Below are positions 1 to 8,190 of a DNA stretch of 64,000 nt, in pieces. The notes under the pieces are model-generated. The model was not told the DNA's origin and searched no databases. It was given only the letters and a program-made list of their open reading frames with translations. Origin of the DNA: Roseibium sp. MMSF_3544. GTDB lineage: Bacteria > Pseudomonadota > Alphaproteobacteria > Rhizobiales > Stappiaceae. The translations under genes and the position numbers were made by a program. The DNA lies in contig NZ_JASHKA010000015.1 of NCBI RefSeq assembly GCF_030732845.1, forward strand, positions 1-64,000, written 5' to 3'. Every line of letters begins with the position of its first letter. Position 1 is the first letter of the stretch.

Positions 1-191
1 TTGCGGTACTCAACCTCAGCGCCAACCTGCTCACCAGCAAGCGCAAGACCGTTCTTGATCGTGTTCCACCAGCTGTCGCTGTCAGGCGCGTGGCTCACCA
101 ATACAAAACGCTCGCCTTCCGCAAACGACGGCGCGCTAAAACCCGTAAATGCAACAGCTGCAGCAGCCATCGCAATGAGTGTCTTCTTCAT
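1..191 (-). CDS. Sugar ABC transporter periplasmic binding protein (partial, N-terminal end)
   Basis: Only the first 63 or so codons are inside the window; the gene runs off the left edge. The start ATG is at 191 on the minus strand. The product opens with a typical Sec signal peptide (MKKTLIAMAAAAVAF, cleavage probably after FAEG-type residues near 25) followed by RFVLVSHAPDSDSWWNTIKNG, which matches the first beta strand and sugar-contact region of type 1 periplasmic binding proteins of the ribose/inositol group. It lies downstream of the RpiR regulator gene and faces away from the inositol dehydrogenase, so an inositol or related polyol uptake role is likely. The substrate is inferred from context only. 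Confidence 0.75.
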   Translation of the reverse strand, partial: MKKTLIAMAAAAVAFTGFSAPSFAEGERFVLVSHAPDSDSWWNTIKNGLALAGEQVGAEVEYR

Positions 192-281
192 GCGTTCCTC
201 CCAGAACAAATCACGCGGGCCATGACTTCCGCCCGCGACTTCAGAAGTCGATGGTGGCGTTGAGATGCAGTCGCCACTTTT

Positions 282-295
282 GGAATTTAAATTCT
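282..295. promoter_or_regulatory. Candidate IolR/RpiR operator upstream of the binding-protein gene
   Basis: GGAATTTAAATTCT sits in the 141-bp gap between the RpiR gene and the binding-protein gene. It fits a GGAA-N6-TTC(C/T) palindrome, the form reported for IolR boxes in Sinorhizobium. A second box with the same frame is found before iolG at 1234-1247. The assignment is inferred from the pattern and neighbours. Confidence 0.5.
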
Positions 296-332
296 ATTTT
301 TGAATTTATGCAACAGATTTTTTCCAAAAAGG

Positions 333-1187
333 TCAAAATTGCTTGCGTTGCGCCCCGACGGAAACAGCCAAAGTGATGGCCAGAGAAAGACTTGCCGACA
401 ATGCCCTGAACGCACCGACGTCCATTTCCGAGACCAGAAGCTGAATCGTCTTGAACCTGGCAAGCGGGCTCGTGACGACATCCGTGATGGCGACGATGTC
501 TGCACCGGTTTCCCGGGCCTTTGCCGCAAGGTCGAGAGTCATCTGGGTGTAAGGCGCAAAGGTGACGGCGATCACTGCGTCGTTGGGCCGGATAAGGTGT
601 TCCATGTTGATATTCGCAAGCCCTGAATGCAGCACGGCCGGAACATCCATCTTTTCGAACGCGTAGGCGAGGTAGGAGGTGACGGGAAAGGCGCGGCGGA
701 AGCCGATGACGTGAATGGTTTCGGCGCGAGCCAGGACGTCGACCGCCTGCTGAAGATCGCGCGGATCAACGGTCGTCATCAGGCTTTCCAGCGAGGCGCG
801 CCCGACCTCGACAAATTCGGCAAGCAGGGCTGACGGCGACTCCGCGCCGTGCTCGCGCAGTTTCTCGAGCCGCGTCGCGTAGTCCGGCCATTTTTGCGAA
901 TAGCTCGACCGGAACAGTTTCTGCATCTGGGAGAAGCCGGAAAACCCCATCTCCTGGCAGAAACGCATCACCGCGGACGGCTGGACATCTGCACCTTGCG
1001 CAAGCTCTGCGACCGTTGAAACCGCGACCCGATCCGGGTTCGCGGCAATGAAGTCGGCAAACTGCTTCAGCCGTTTTGGCAAGTCTTCCGCAGTGTCGCC
1101 AAGTCGGGCGAAGAAGGCGTCTATCGTGTCGGGGGCAGCGTTTGCATTTGCCGGAGTTTCCAACGTATGCTGCTTGACATCTTTCAT
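333..1187 (-). CDS. MurR/RpiR-family transcriptional regulator (IolR-like)
   Basis: The 284-residue product has the RpiR layout: an N-terminal HTH_6 winged helix (about residues 25-100, with AVMRFCQEMGFSGFSQMQK) and a C-terminal SIS sugar-phosphate isomerase-like domain (about 120-265, with IHVIGFRRAFPVTSYLAYAF). SIS domains in this family bind phosphorylated sugars or, in IolR, inositol pathway intermediates. It is divergent from inositol 2-dehydrogenase and precedes the sugar binding protein on the same strand, so it probably controls both sides. The ATG at 1187 gives a full-length family member. GGAA-N6-TTC boxes flank the gene on both sides. Confidence 0.85.
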   Translation of the reverse strand: MKDVKQHTLETPANANAAPDTIDAFFARLGDTAEDLPKRLKQFADFIAANPDRVAVSTVAELAQGADVQPSAVMRFCQEMGFSGFSQMQKLFRSSYSQKWPDYATRLEKLREHGAESPSALLAEFVEVGRASLESLMTTVDPRDLQQAVDVLARAETIHVIGFRRAFPVTSYLAYAFEKMDVPAVLHSGLANINMEHLIRPNDAVIAVTFAPYTQMTLDLAAKARETGADIVAITDVVTSPLARFKTIQLLVSEMDVGAFRALSASLSLAITLAVSVGAQRKQF

Positions 1188-1233
1188 CGAATTCTACTTT
1201 TCCGGCTTGACACGTTTCGTGGAAAGTGATTTT

Positions 1234-1247
1234 GGAATTTTTATTCT
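1234..1247. promoter_or_regulatory. Candidate IolR/RpiR operator upstream of iolG
   Basis: GGAATTTTTATTCT lies between the divergent RpiR and iolG starts, 57 bp before the iolG ATG. It shares the GGAA-N6-TTCT layout with 282-295. This is where a repressor would block the iolG promoter and possibly its own. Confidence 0.5.
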
Positions 1248-1303
1248 AAAATGGCAAGTTGCCGGCTCGAGCCGTGTGTGCCGCCGTCCTGAAAGGAAAA
1301 ACC

Positions 1304-2302
1304 ATGACCGTTAATGTCGCCGTGTTAGGGGCTGGACGTATCGGAAAGGTTCACGCCAAGGCCATCGATGCAACGGATGGGGCCAATCTGGTCGCGGTCG
1401 TTGACGCGTTCGAAGAGGCGGCCAGCGCGCTCGCCAAAGAGCATGATGCGCGCGTTGACACGATCGACGCGATCGCGGGTGCCGAAGATGTCGATGCCGT
1501 CATCATCTGCACGCCCACAGACATGCATGCCGATCTGATCGAGCAATTCGCCCGCGCCGGAAAAGCGATCTTCTGCGAAAAGCCGATAGACCTTTCCATT
1601 GAGCGGACGAAGTCGTGTCTGAAAACGGTGGAGGAATGCGACGCCGTGCTGATGCTCGGTTTCAACCGGCGTTTCGATCCGCATTTTCAGGCCGTACGCG
1701 CGGCCATCGACGCAGACAGGATCGGTGAGGTTGAAATGGTTCAGATCATTTCCCGCGATCCGGGGGCACCGCCGCCGTCTTACATCCAAAAATCCGGCGG
1801 GATCTTCCGCGACATGACAATCCACGACTTCGACATGGCCCGCTTTCTGCTCGGCGAGGAAGTCACGACAGTTTATGCCACCGCATCCGTGCTCGTGGAT
1901 CCGGAGATCGGTAAACTCGGCGACTACGACAGCGCCATGGTGGTTCTGACGACCGCGTCCGGCAAGCAGTGTTCGATCTCCAATTCCCGGCGTGCCACCT
2001 ACGGGTATGACCAGCGCATCGAGGTGCACGGGTCAAAAGGGGCGGTTGCCGCGGAAAACCAGCGTCCCGTCGCCATCGAGGTTGCGACTGCCGAAGGCTA
2101 TGTGCGGCCACCGCTGCACGACTTCTTCATGACCCGCTACACGGAGGCCTATGCAGCGGAAATCGCCGCCTTCGTCTATGCGATCGAGAACAATGTGGCG
2201 CCGCATCCGTCCGGTGAAGACGGTCTCAAGGCCCTGACACTGGCGGAAGCGGCCCTGAAATCGGTCGCCGAGCGACGTTCGGTCGGCGTTGACGAAATCT
2301 GA
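1304..2302 (+). CDS. iolG: Inositol 2-dehydrogenase (Gfo/Idh/MocA family)
   Basis: The product is 332 residues, the normal size for IolG. It has the N-terminal Rossmann motif (AVLGAGRIGKVHAKAI), the family EKP motif (CEKPIDLS, near residue 96) that holds the catalytic Lys, and the DMTIHDFDMARF segment with the conserved Asp-His pair seen in myo-inositol 2-dehydrogenases. These oxidise myo-inositol to scyllo-inosose with NAD in the cytoplasm. The ATG at 1304 is preceded by GAAAGG at a suitable distance; an upstream in-frame TTG at 1259 has no such site. Divergence from the RpiR gene supports the inositol assignment, but related sugar dehydrogenases cannot be excluded. Confidence 0.83.
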   Translation: MTVNVAVLGAGRIGKVHAKAIDATDGANLVAVVDAFEEAASALAKEHDARVDTIDAIAGAEDVDAVIICTPTDMHADLIEQFARAGKAIFCEKPIDLSIERTKSCLKTVEECDAVLMLGFNRRFDPHFQAVRAAIDADRIGEVEMVQIISRDPGAPPPSYIQKSGGIFRDMTIHDFDMARFLLGEEVTTVYATASVLVDPEIGKLGDYDSAMVVLTTASGKQCSISNSRRATYGYDQRIEVHGSKGAVAAENQRPVAIEVATAEGYVRPPLHDFFMTRYTEAYAAEIAAFVYAIENNVAPHPSGEDGLKALTLAEAALKSVAERRSVGVDEI

Positions 2303-2320
2303 GCTTTAAACCACTCGGTT

Positions 2321-2424
2321 TGATCCCGAGGACGCGCTTCGGTGCTGTTTCGAAGGATGGGCCAATTGCCTTGGAGTTTGCCGCCCATCCTTCGAGACGG
2401 ACCTGAAGGTCCTCCTCAGGATGA
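2321..2424. repeat. Dispersed intergenic palindromic repeat, copy 1
   Basis: Two nested inverted repeats are visible: CGAAGGATGGGC / GCCCATCCTTCG in the centre, and an outer arm ending in CCTCCTCAGGATGA. The left outer arm (TGATCCCGAGGACG) is degenerate. The same unit occurs at 8379-8480 and 32580-32656, always between genes. It fills most of the gap between the two dehydrogenase genes and would fold into a long hairpin if transcribed. Confidence 0.85.
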
Positions 2425-2464
2425 AGGCGTAGATCTGGCAGATCGCAAAGAAGGATCACTGGAA

Positions 2465-3595
2465 ATGGACAGCCTCGGCATTGGATTGATCGGCACAGGT
2501 TTCATGGGAAAATGTCACGCATTGGCCTATGGCTCGGTGCGGGCCGTTTTTGGCGATGTGCCGGAAACCCGTCTGGAGGTTCTGTGCGACGTTCCCGCCG
2601 ACAAGGCGGACAGCTTTGCCGATCAGTTCGGTTTTGCCCGGGGGACGGATGACTGGAGAGATCTGATCGCCGATCCCAAGGTCGATATCGTGTGCATTAC
2701 CACGCCGAACAAGGTGCACAAGGACATGGCCATGGCAGCGATTGAGGCCGGCAAGCATGTCCATCTTGAAAAGCCGATGGCGCTGACGCTCGAAGACGCA
2801 AAGAAGATGCTTGCGCTCGCCGAAACGGCGGGTTCCAAGACGATCGTTGGATATAATTACCTGCACAATCCCGCATTCCAGCATGCGCAGAAACTGATCG
2901 CCGATGGCGCGATCGGACGGGTTGTTCACTTCCGCGGAATGGTCGATGAGGACTATCAGGCCGATCCGGACCTTGCCTGGACCTGGCGCGCTACCAAGGC
3001 CGATGCGGGACTTGGCACGCTGGGGGATCTTGGCTGTCATCTGGTTTCACTCGCAACGGCTCTGGTCGGTCCGATTGAAAGCCTGATTGCGGAGACCAAG
3101 ACCGTTCACGCCACCCGGCCGATGGGCGATGGCTCAAGCGAACGGCGGGATGTTGAAAACGAAGACATTGCTTCTGCATTGCTGACATTTGAAAACGGGG
3201 TGCACGGCGTCATTTCAACATCCAGGAGTGCCTGGGGCCGAAAGAGCTATATCGGCTTCGAGGTCCATGGCACGGAAGGTATGATCACGTTCGACCAGGA
3301 ACGGATGAACGAACTCAGGCTCTATCAAAATCGCGGCCCGCTCGCTGAACAGGGCTTCAAAACCCTGCTGACGGGTCCTGCTCATCCACCTTACGGTCAG
3401 TTCGTTCCGGCAGCCGGCCATCAGCTCGGCTTCAACGATCTCAAGGTGATCGAGGTGCACGAATTCCTCCGGTCCATCGTGGAGGGCCGACAGGCCGTAC
3501 CTTCCTTCAAGGAAGCCCTGCATTTCGAAGCGGTGATCCACGCGATCGCAGCTTCCGGTGAAGATGGACGCCGGGTTCAGATCGCTTCCATCTGA
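2465..3595 (+). CDS. Gfo/Idh/MocA-family sugar dehydrogenase
   Basis: The 376-residue product has a Rossmann fold start (GLIGTGFMGKCHALAY, residues 6-21), the EKPMAL catalytic motif near residue 101, and a C-terminal GFO_IDH_MocA alpha/beta domain with LGDLGCHLVSLA. It would oxidise a sugar or polyol with NAD(P). The start at 2465 follows GAAGGATCACTGGAA; the reading frame extends further upstream but only through the palindromic repeat. It is about 160 bp downstream of iolG on the same strand and may belong to the same inositol/sugar regulon. The C-terminus overlaps the tail of the convergent HxlR gene by 19 bp. The substrate cannot be read from sequence. Confidence 0.83.
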   Translation: MDSLGIGLIGTGFMGKCHALAYGSVRAVFGDVPETRLEVLCDVPADKADSFADQFGFARGTDDWRDLIADPKVDIVCITTPNKVHKDMAMAAIEAGKHVHLEKPMALTLEDAKKMLALAETAGSKTIVGYNYLHNPAFQHAQKLIADGAIGRVVHFRGMVDEDYQADPDLAWTWRATKADAGLGTLGDLGCHLVSLATALVGPIESLIAETKTVHATRPMGDGSSERRDVENEDIASALLTFENGVHGVISTSRSAWGRKSYIGFEVHGTEGMITFDQERMNELRLYQNRGPLAEQGFKTLLTGPAHPPYGQFVPAAGHQLGFNDLKVIEVHEFLRSIVEGRQAVPSFKEALHFEAVIHAIAASGEDGRRVQIASI

Positions 3596-3948
3596 TCCTC
3601 TGGCAAAGATTCGCTCCAGATCCGGAGCGCGTCCAGGAAGCCGAGTGCGGTTCTGCCGAACTCTGTTATTTCGTATTCCACGGAAACGGGCGCCGTTCTG
3701 AGGACCGTCCTGGTGACAAGCCGGCGTTCCTCAAGTTGCCTCAGGCGCTCGGCGATCATCTTTTTGCTGGCGCCGCCCAGCATTCTCGACAAGTCGTTGA
3801 ACCGAACCGGACCATCCTTCAAATGCCAGAGGAGGGACCCGGTCCATTTGCCGCCGAGAATGCGCATCCCGCGTTCTATGGGGCAGGGCTCGGTGCAGGC
3901 CTCGACAACGATCCTGCGACGGCCTTCGGTTTTCAGGCGTCCTGTCAT
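3577..3948 (-). CDS. HxlR-family transcriptional regulator
   Basis: A 123-residue protein with the HxlR winged-helix signature: CPIERGMRILGGKWTGSLLWHL, then VRFNDLSRMLGGASKKMIAERLRQLE and VEYEITEFG. Two cysteines (CTEPC) sit at the N-terminal helix, the place where YodB/HypR-type members sense electrophiles by thiol chemistry. The ATG at 3948 has GGAG seven bases upstream. An in-frame ATG at 4026 would add 26 residues and run through a palindromic promoter-like region, so I reject it. It is divergent from the glutathione transferase gene and likely represses it. Confidence 0.83.
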   Translation of the reverse strand: MTGRLKTEGRRRIVVEACTEPCPIERGMRILGGKWTGSLLWHLKDGPVRFNDLSRMLGGASKKMIAERLRQLEERRLVTRTVLRTAPVSVEYEITEFGRTALGFLDALRIWSESLPEDQMEAI

Positions 3949-3971
3949 GTGACTGCTCCGCTCGCAAATGC

Positions 3972-4006
3972 AATCAATCAGGTTACCAAAAGTATACTGG
4001 TTGATT
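3972..4006. promoter_or_regulatory. Inverted repeat in the HxlR/GST divergent promoter
   Basis: AATCAATCAG and CTGGTTGATT form a 9-of-10 inverted repeat separated by 15 bases. The spacer contains GTTACC, which recurs directly at 4010-4015. It lies between the divergent HxlR and glutathione transferase starts and is the best operator candidate there. Confidence 0.45.
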
Positions 4007-4150
4007 TTTGTTACCTTGTCCCTCATCTCTTCGCCGAAATCAAGATCCGGTCACGTGAGCGGTGCAGAATGCGGCAGCTATCCGGATGACTTGAGCGGAA
4101 GGGTTCGCACGCAGATACGTTTGCAAAGAGACTTGAAGAGGGAGCAGAGC

Positions 4151-4870
4151 ATGACGCAGCCTGATATTCACCTTTACACCGCCGCTACCATGAATGGCTA
4201 CAAGCCGGTCATTTTTCTGGAGGAAGCCGGCGTGCCCTATGACCTGACCTTCGTTGATTTTGCAAAGAAGGAGCAGAAGGCACCCGACTATATGAAGCTG
4301 AACCCGAACGGCCGCATTCCGACCATTGTCGACCGGAGCAATGGTGATTTTGCAGTGTTCGAAAGCGGCGCCATCTTGTGGTACCTGGCTGAAAAATACG
4401 GGCAATTCCTGCCGGAAGAACCCAAAGTGAAGTCGGAAGTGCTGCAGTGGCTGATGTTCCAGATGGGTGGGATCGGGCCGATGATGGGGCAGGCCATGTA
4501 CTTCCAGCGCATCGCGGCTCCAAACGGGCACGAGGAACCGTTTTCGATCAAGCGGTATGTCGATGAAACCCGGCGTTTGCTAGAGGTGTTGAACACCCGG
4601 TTGAACGGACGGGAATGGCTTGCCGGCGACACGTACACCATTGCGGACATGGCCACCTATCCCTGGGCGCGGGCCTATGTCTGGGCAAAGGTTTCGGTAG
4701 ACGGGCTCGACCATCTCAACGACTGGTTCGACCGGATAGACGCCCGCCCGGCGGTGCAAAAGGCACTGACAATTCCAAAGGCCCAGCCGGCGTTTTGGGG
4801 GCATGCGGATGAGTCTGAATTCCTGAAGGAAAATGCGGCACGCTTTGCAAGCGATGTGAAAGCCACATAA
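4151..4870 (+). CDS. Glutathione S-transferase family protein (YghU/Nu-class-like)
   Basis: The 239-residue product has an N-terminal thioredoxin-fold GST domain ([22 protein letters not shown], then [11 protein letters not shown] and the glutathione-binding [13 protein letters not shown]) and a C-terminal all-helical domain with the N-capping motif [11 protein letters not shown]. The TxNGxK start resembles YghU/YfcG-type enzymes, which act as disulfide-bond or peroxide reductases using two glutathiones. The start at 4151 follows GGGAGCAGAGC. Placement between an HxlR regulator and kefFC suggests a role in electrophile or oxidant defence. Confidence 0.86.
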   Translation: MTQPDIHLYTAATMNGYKPVIFLEEAGVPYDLTFVDFAKKEQKAPDYMKLNPNGRIPTIVDRSNGDFAVFESGAILWYLAEKYGQFLPEEPKVKSEVLQWLMFQMGGIGPMMGQAMYFQRIAAPNGHEEPFSIKRYVDETRRLLEVLNTRLNGREWLAGDTYTIADMATYPWARAYVWAKVSVDGLDHLNDWFDRIDARPAVQKALTIPKAQPAFWGHADESEFLKENAARFASDVKAT

Positions 4871-4965
4871 CGTGAAGCTTTGACAGCTTTTGTCACCTGA
4901 GCAAACACGATGACTGGTCTGGGCGGCTCTGCCGCCTCGATTCATTTGGACGAGCGGGGGTTTCC

Positions 4966-5583
4966 TTGGCCAAGGTACTGGTTCTTTTTGCACATCCGAG
5001 ACCGGACAGGTCGGAAGTGAATTATCCGATGTTTGAAACGGCGCAGGCCGTGCAGGGTGTTACCGCCGTTGATCTTTATGCGCGATATCCGGACTTCAAC
5101 ATCGATGTTGATGCCGAACAGGCACAGCTTGTCGAACATGACGTGATAATCTTTCAGCATCCGCTTTACTGGTATTCAGCCCCCTCGATCATGAAGGAAT
5201 GGCAAGACCTTGTTCTGGAATACGGGTTCGCCTACGGCCAACACGGGCACGAGCTCGACGACAAGGTTTTCATGAATGCGGTGACCACCGGTGCCAAGCA
5301 TGCCGCCTATTCCGAGGAGGGTATGAACCACGCCGATTTGCGCAGCCTGCTGGCTCCTTTTGAGAAGACCGCAGACCTTTGCCGGATGAAATATCTTGCG
5401 CCGTTTGTCTTGTTTGGGGCCGGGCGTGCGGTGGAAGAGGGGCGCCTTGATGTGCACCGCAATGCCTATGACGACCTTTTGAAAGCACTCGTGGCAGGTC
5501 GGCTGGATCTTGAGCAGGCGGCACGAACCGATGTCATGACCGACGTTCTTGACGATTTCATCCTGAAGGCGGAGGGAGTCTGA
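4966..5583 (+). CDS. kefF: KefF-like NAD(P)H-quinone oxidoreductase, ancillary to KefC
   Basis: A 205-residue flavodoxin-fold quinone reductase: LVLFAHPRPDRSEVN at the N-terminus, QHPLYWYSAPSIMKEWQDLVL and a conserved TTGA (TTGAKHAAYS) FMN/glycine loop. KefF proteins bind and activate the KefC potassium efflux system and reduce quinones. The start codon appears to be TTG at 4966, behind a GGGGG stretch; no nearer ATG gives the first beta strand. The stop overlaps the kefC ATG by one base (TGATG), so the two are translationally coupled as in enterobacterial kefFC. Confidence 0.83.
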   Translation: MAKVLVLFAHPRPDRSEVNYPMFETAQAVQGVTAVDLYARYPDFNIDVDAEQAQLVEHDVIIFQHPLYWYSAPSIMKEWQDLVLEYGFAYGQHGHELDDKVFMNAVTTGAKHAAYSEEGMNHADLRSLLAPFEKTADLCRMKYLAPFVLFGAGRAVEEGRLDVHRNAYDDLLKALVAGRLDLEQAARTDVMTDVLDDFILKAEGV

Positions 5584-7526
5584 TGGAACTTCTCAGCGAT
5601 GCGTTTGTCTATCTTTGCGCGGCCGTGATTGCCGTCCCGATCGCCAACCGGCTGGGCCTGGGATCCGTTCTCGGTTATCTGATTGCCGGCGTCGTTATCG
5701 GTCCCGTGCTCGGCATTGTCGGGTCCGAGACAACCGAAGTGCAGCATTTCGCCGAATTCGGGGTCGTGATGATGCTGTTCCTGGTCGGCCTGGAACTGCA
5801 GCCCGCCGTGCTCTGGAAGATGCGAAAGCAGTTGATCGGTCTCGGCGGATTGCAGGTCGTCGGCACAACCGCAGTCTTTGCCGGAATTGCTCTCGCTTTC
5901 GGACTTGCCTGGCAGGGCGCCCTAGCGCTCGGCATGATCCTCGCATTGTCGTCGACTGCGATTGTGCTTCAGACGCTGAACGAAAAGGGCTGGCTCAAGA
6001 CACAGGGTGGCCAGAGCTCGTTTTCCGTGCTGCTGACGCAGGATATTGCCGTGATCCCGATGCTCGCCGTGCTGCCGCTTCTGGCTGTCAGGCATGCATC
6101 CGGTCACGATGCAGCGCATTCCGACGGGCATGGCGCGTCGGGACATGAAGGCGGCGGCGCGCATGGCGGTGAAGCCCTTGCCGCGTTGCCCGGATGGGCC
6201 CAGGCACTGGTGATTTTCGCGGTTATCATTGCGATTATCATTGCCGGCCGGCACCTGCTTAGACCGGTTTTCCGGTTTATTGCCGAAGCCCATCTGCGCG
6301 AAATCTTCACCGCGACCGCGCTCCTGCTTGTTATCGGAATCGCCCTTCTGATGGACTTTGTCGGACTGTCTCCGGCACTCGGAACGTTTCTTGCGGGCGT
6401 CGTTTTGTCTGACAGCGACTACCGGCATGAACTGGAAAGCGACATCGAGCCTTTCAAAGGGCTGCTGCTCGGCCTGTTTTTTCTGACGGTTGGCGCCGGG
6501 ATCGATTTCAATCTGCTGTTCGGAGCACCGGTGACGATTTTCGGTTTGGCGCTTGGTCTGATGGCCGTCAAATTCGCGTTGCTGTTCGGCCTTGGTACAC
6601 TTTTCCGTCTGGAGGGACCGGACCGCTGGCTGTTTGCGCTCGGGCTCGCCCAGGCCGGAGAGTTCGCCTTTGTGCTGTTTGGTTTTGCGAGCAGCTCCGG
6701 CGCACTTGAGCAAAGTCTGCTGCAAACCATGACCCTTGTTGTCGCCATCTCGATGCTGCTGACACCGGCTCTGTTCATACTCTACGAAAAGGTTGTCGCT
6801 CCAAGAGCGTCTTCCAAGTCCGTTCGGGAACCGGATGTCATCGACAGCAAGGGCCGGGTGGTGATCGTGGGTATGGGGCGCTTTGGTCAGATCGTGGGGC
6901 GCCTTTTGCTGACCAGCGGATACGACGTCGTCATTTTGGACCACGATCCGCAGACGGTTGAGAACCTCAGCAAGGTCGGCATGAGAACGTTTTATGGCGA
7001 TGCGACCCGGCCCGATCTGCTTCACGCCGCAGGGGTCGGCGATGCTGACCTGTTCATTGCCGCAATTGATGATCGCGACAAGCAGACACTTGTGGTCGAG
7101 CACGTCGCCAAGACCTACCCGAAGGTGAAGATCCTTGCCAGGGCGCGAGACCGTCACCACGTTTACGAGCTTGAGAATGTCGGGGCGCATATTGCAGAAC
7201 GGGAAGTCTTTGAAGGTGCCTTGGCGCTGGGAAGGCAGGCCCTGGTCGCACTTGGCAGCCATCCGTTCCGGGCAAGGACCAAGGCAAAGGAATTCCGCAA
7301 TCACGACTTCGCGATGCTTGACGATCTGCGCGAGAATTACAACGACGGCGGCGTCGACAAGTCCTATCTTGATGCGATGCGGGCGCATGCGGAAACGCTG
7401 TATGAAATCATGAGGGTCGATCGTGGCGAAGAACGTCATGAACGGACGGAACGGGGCTGGAACCCGCCGCCGAAGAGCGACGCGACCCTGGGACTGGAGC
7501 CGGAAGGAGAAGAAAGCCGTGGCTGA
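5583..7526 (+). CDS. kefC: KefB/KefC-type glutathione-regulated K+/H+ antiporter (CPA2)
   Basis: The 647-residue product has about 12 membrane segments in a CPA2 exchanger domain (residues 1-390, with the paired LTQD near 151-154) followed by an RCK/TrkA-N nucleotide domain starting near residue 415 (VVIVGMGRFGQIVG) and a C-terminal regulatory tail. In other bacteria glutathione adducts open this channel-like antiporter, acidifying the cytoplasm to protect against electrophiles. An unusual His-rich loop (H171, H175, H179, H183, H188, H194) interrupts the membrane domain. It is coupled to kefF and overlaps the start of the following DsbA-like gene. Confidence 0.9.
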   Translation: MELLSDAFVYLCAAVIAVPIANRLGLGSVLGYLIAGVVIGPVLGIVGSETTEVQHFAEFGVVMMLFLVGLELQPAVLWKMRKQLIGLGGLQVVGTTAVFAGIALAFGLAWQGALALGMILALSSTAIVLQTLNEKGWLKTQGGQSSFSVLLTQDIAVIPMLAVLPLLAVRHASGHDAAHSDGHGASGHEGGGAHGGEALAALPGWAQALVIFAVIIAIIIAGRHLLRPVFRFIAEAHLREIFTATALLLVIGIALLMDFVGLSPALGTFLAGVVLSDSDYRHELESDIEPFKGLLLGLFFLTVGAGIDFNLLFGAPVTIFGLALGLMAVKFALLFGLGTLFRLEGPDRWLFALGLAQAGEFAFVLFGFASSSGALEQSLLQTMTLVVAISMLLTPALFILYEKVVAPRASSKSVREPDVIDSKGRVVIVGMGRFGQIVGRLLLTSGYDVVILDHDPQTVENLSKVGMRTFYGDATRPDLLHAAGVGDADLFIAAIDDRDKQTLVVEHVAKTYPKVKILARARDRHHVYELENVGAHIAEREVFEGALALGRQALVALGSHPFRARTKAKEFRNHDFAMLDDLRENYNDGGVDKSYLDAMRAHAETLYEIMRVDRGEERHERTERGWNPPPKSDATLGLEPEGEESRG

Positions 7527-8190
7527 TCTGTCTGACCTCGATATGGAAAATGTCCTGCAAATCGATATCGTCTCCGATGTCGTTTGCCCATGGTGCATCG
7601 TCGGTTTCAAGCAGCTGGAAAAGGCAATTACGCAGACGGGGGTTTCCGCCGCCGTCAAATGGCACCCGTTTGAACTCAATCCGGAAATGCCGGCGGAGGG
7701 CGAAAATCTGCGTGAGCACATCATGCGCAAATACGGGTCGACGCGGGAGCAATCGCAGGCAGCGCGTGAGCGTCTGACCGAGATCGGCGCCGGGCTCGGT
7801 TTCGAATTCAGGTTCACGGACGACATGCGCATGGCGAACACGTACAAGGCGCATCAGCTGCTGCACTGGGCCGCCCACGAGGGTAAGGAACATGCTCTCA
7901 AAATGGCATTGTTCGCGGCGTATTTTCAGGAGCGCAAAAACCTGAATGACAATGGCATTCTGGCGGACGTCGCGGAGAGTGTGGATCTTGATCGCGCGGA
8001 GGCCGAAATGGTTCTGGAGGATGGCCGTTTTGCGGATCAGGTCCGTCAGGAAGAGCAATTCTGGACCCAGAACGGCATTCACGGCGTACCAGCGGTAATT
8101 TTCGATCGGCAGCACCTGGTAACGGGAGCGCAGGGCGTCGACAATTATACGGCCATCATCCGCCAGCTTGTGAGCGGCGCGGCTGCGTGA
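7519..8190 (+). CDS. FrnE-like DsbA-family oxidoreductase
   Basis: A 223-residue cytoplasmic thioredoxin-fold protein of the DSBA/FrnE group. The active site is CPWC (SDVVCPWCIVG) after the first beta strand, the helical insertion follows, and the cis-Pro loop is GIHGVPAVIFD. There is no signal peptide, so it acts in the cytosol, probably on disulfides or glutathione conjugates. I chose GTG at 7519, which has AAGGAG nine bases upstream and overlaps the kefC stop; an ATG at 7543 lacks a ribosome site. Coupling to kefFC suggests a shared thiol/electrophile role. Confidence 0.83.
   Translation: MADLSDLDMENVLQIDIVSDVVCPWCIVGFKQLEKAITQTGVSAAVKWHPFELNPEMPAEGENLREHIMRKYGSTREQSQAARERLTEIGAGLGFEFRFTDDMRMANTYKAHQLLHWAAHEGKEHALKMALFAAYFQERKNLNDNGILADVAESVDLDRAEAEMVLEDGRFADQVRQEEQFWTQNGIHGVPAVIFDRQHLVTGAQGVDNYTAIIRQLVSGAAA

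Noticed and set aside
3949..4026. N-terminal extension of the HxlR protein from ATG 4026
   Set aside because: It covers an inverted repeat and lacks a well-spaced ribosome site. ATG 3948 has GGAG seven bases upstream and gives the usual family length.
5922..7847. Long minus-strand open frame opposite kefC
   Set aside because: It is a shadow of kefC in GC-rich DNA, with no domain content and running across gene borders.
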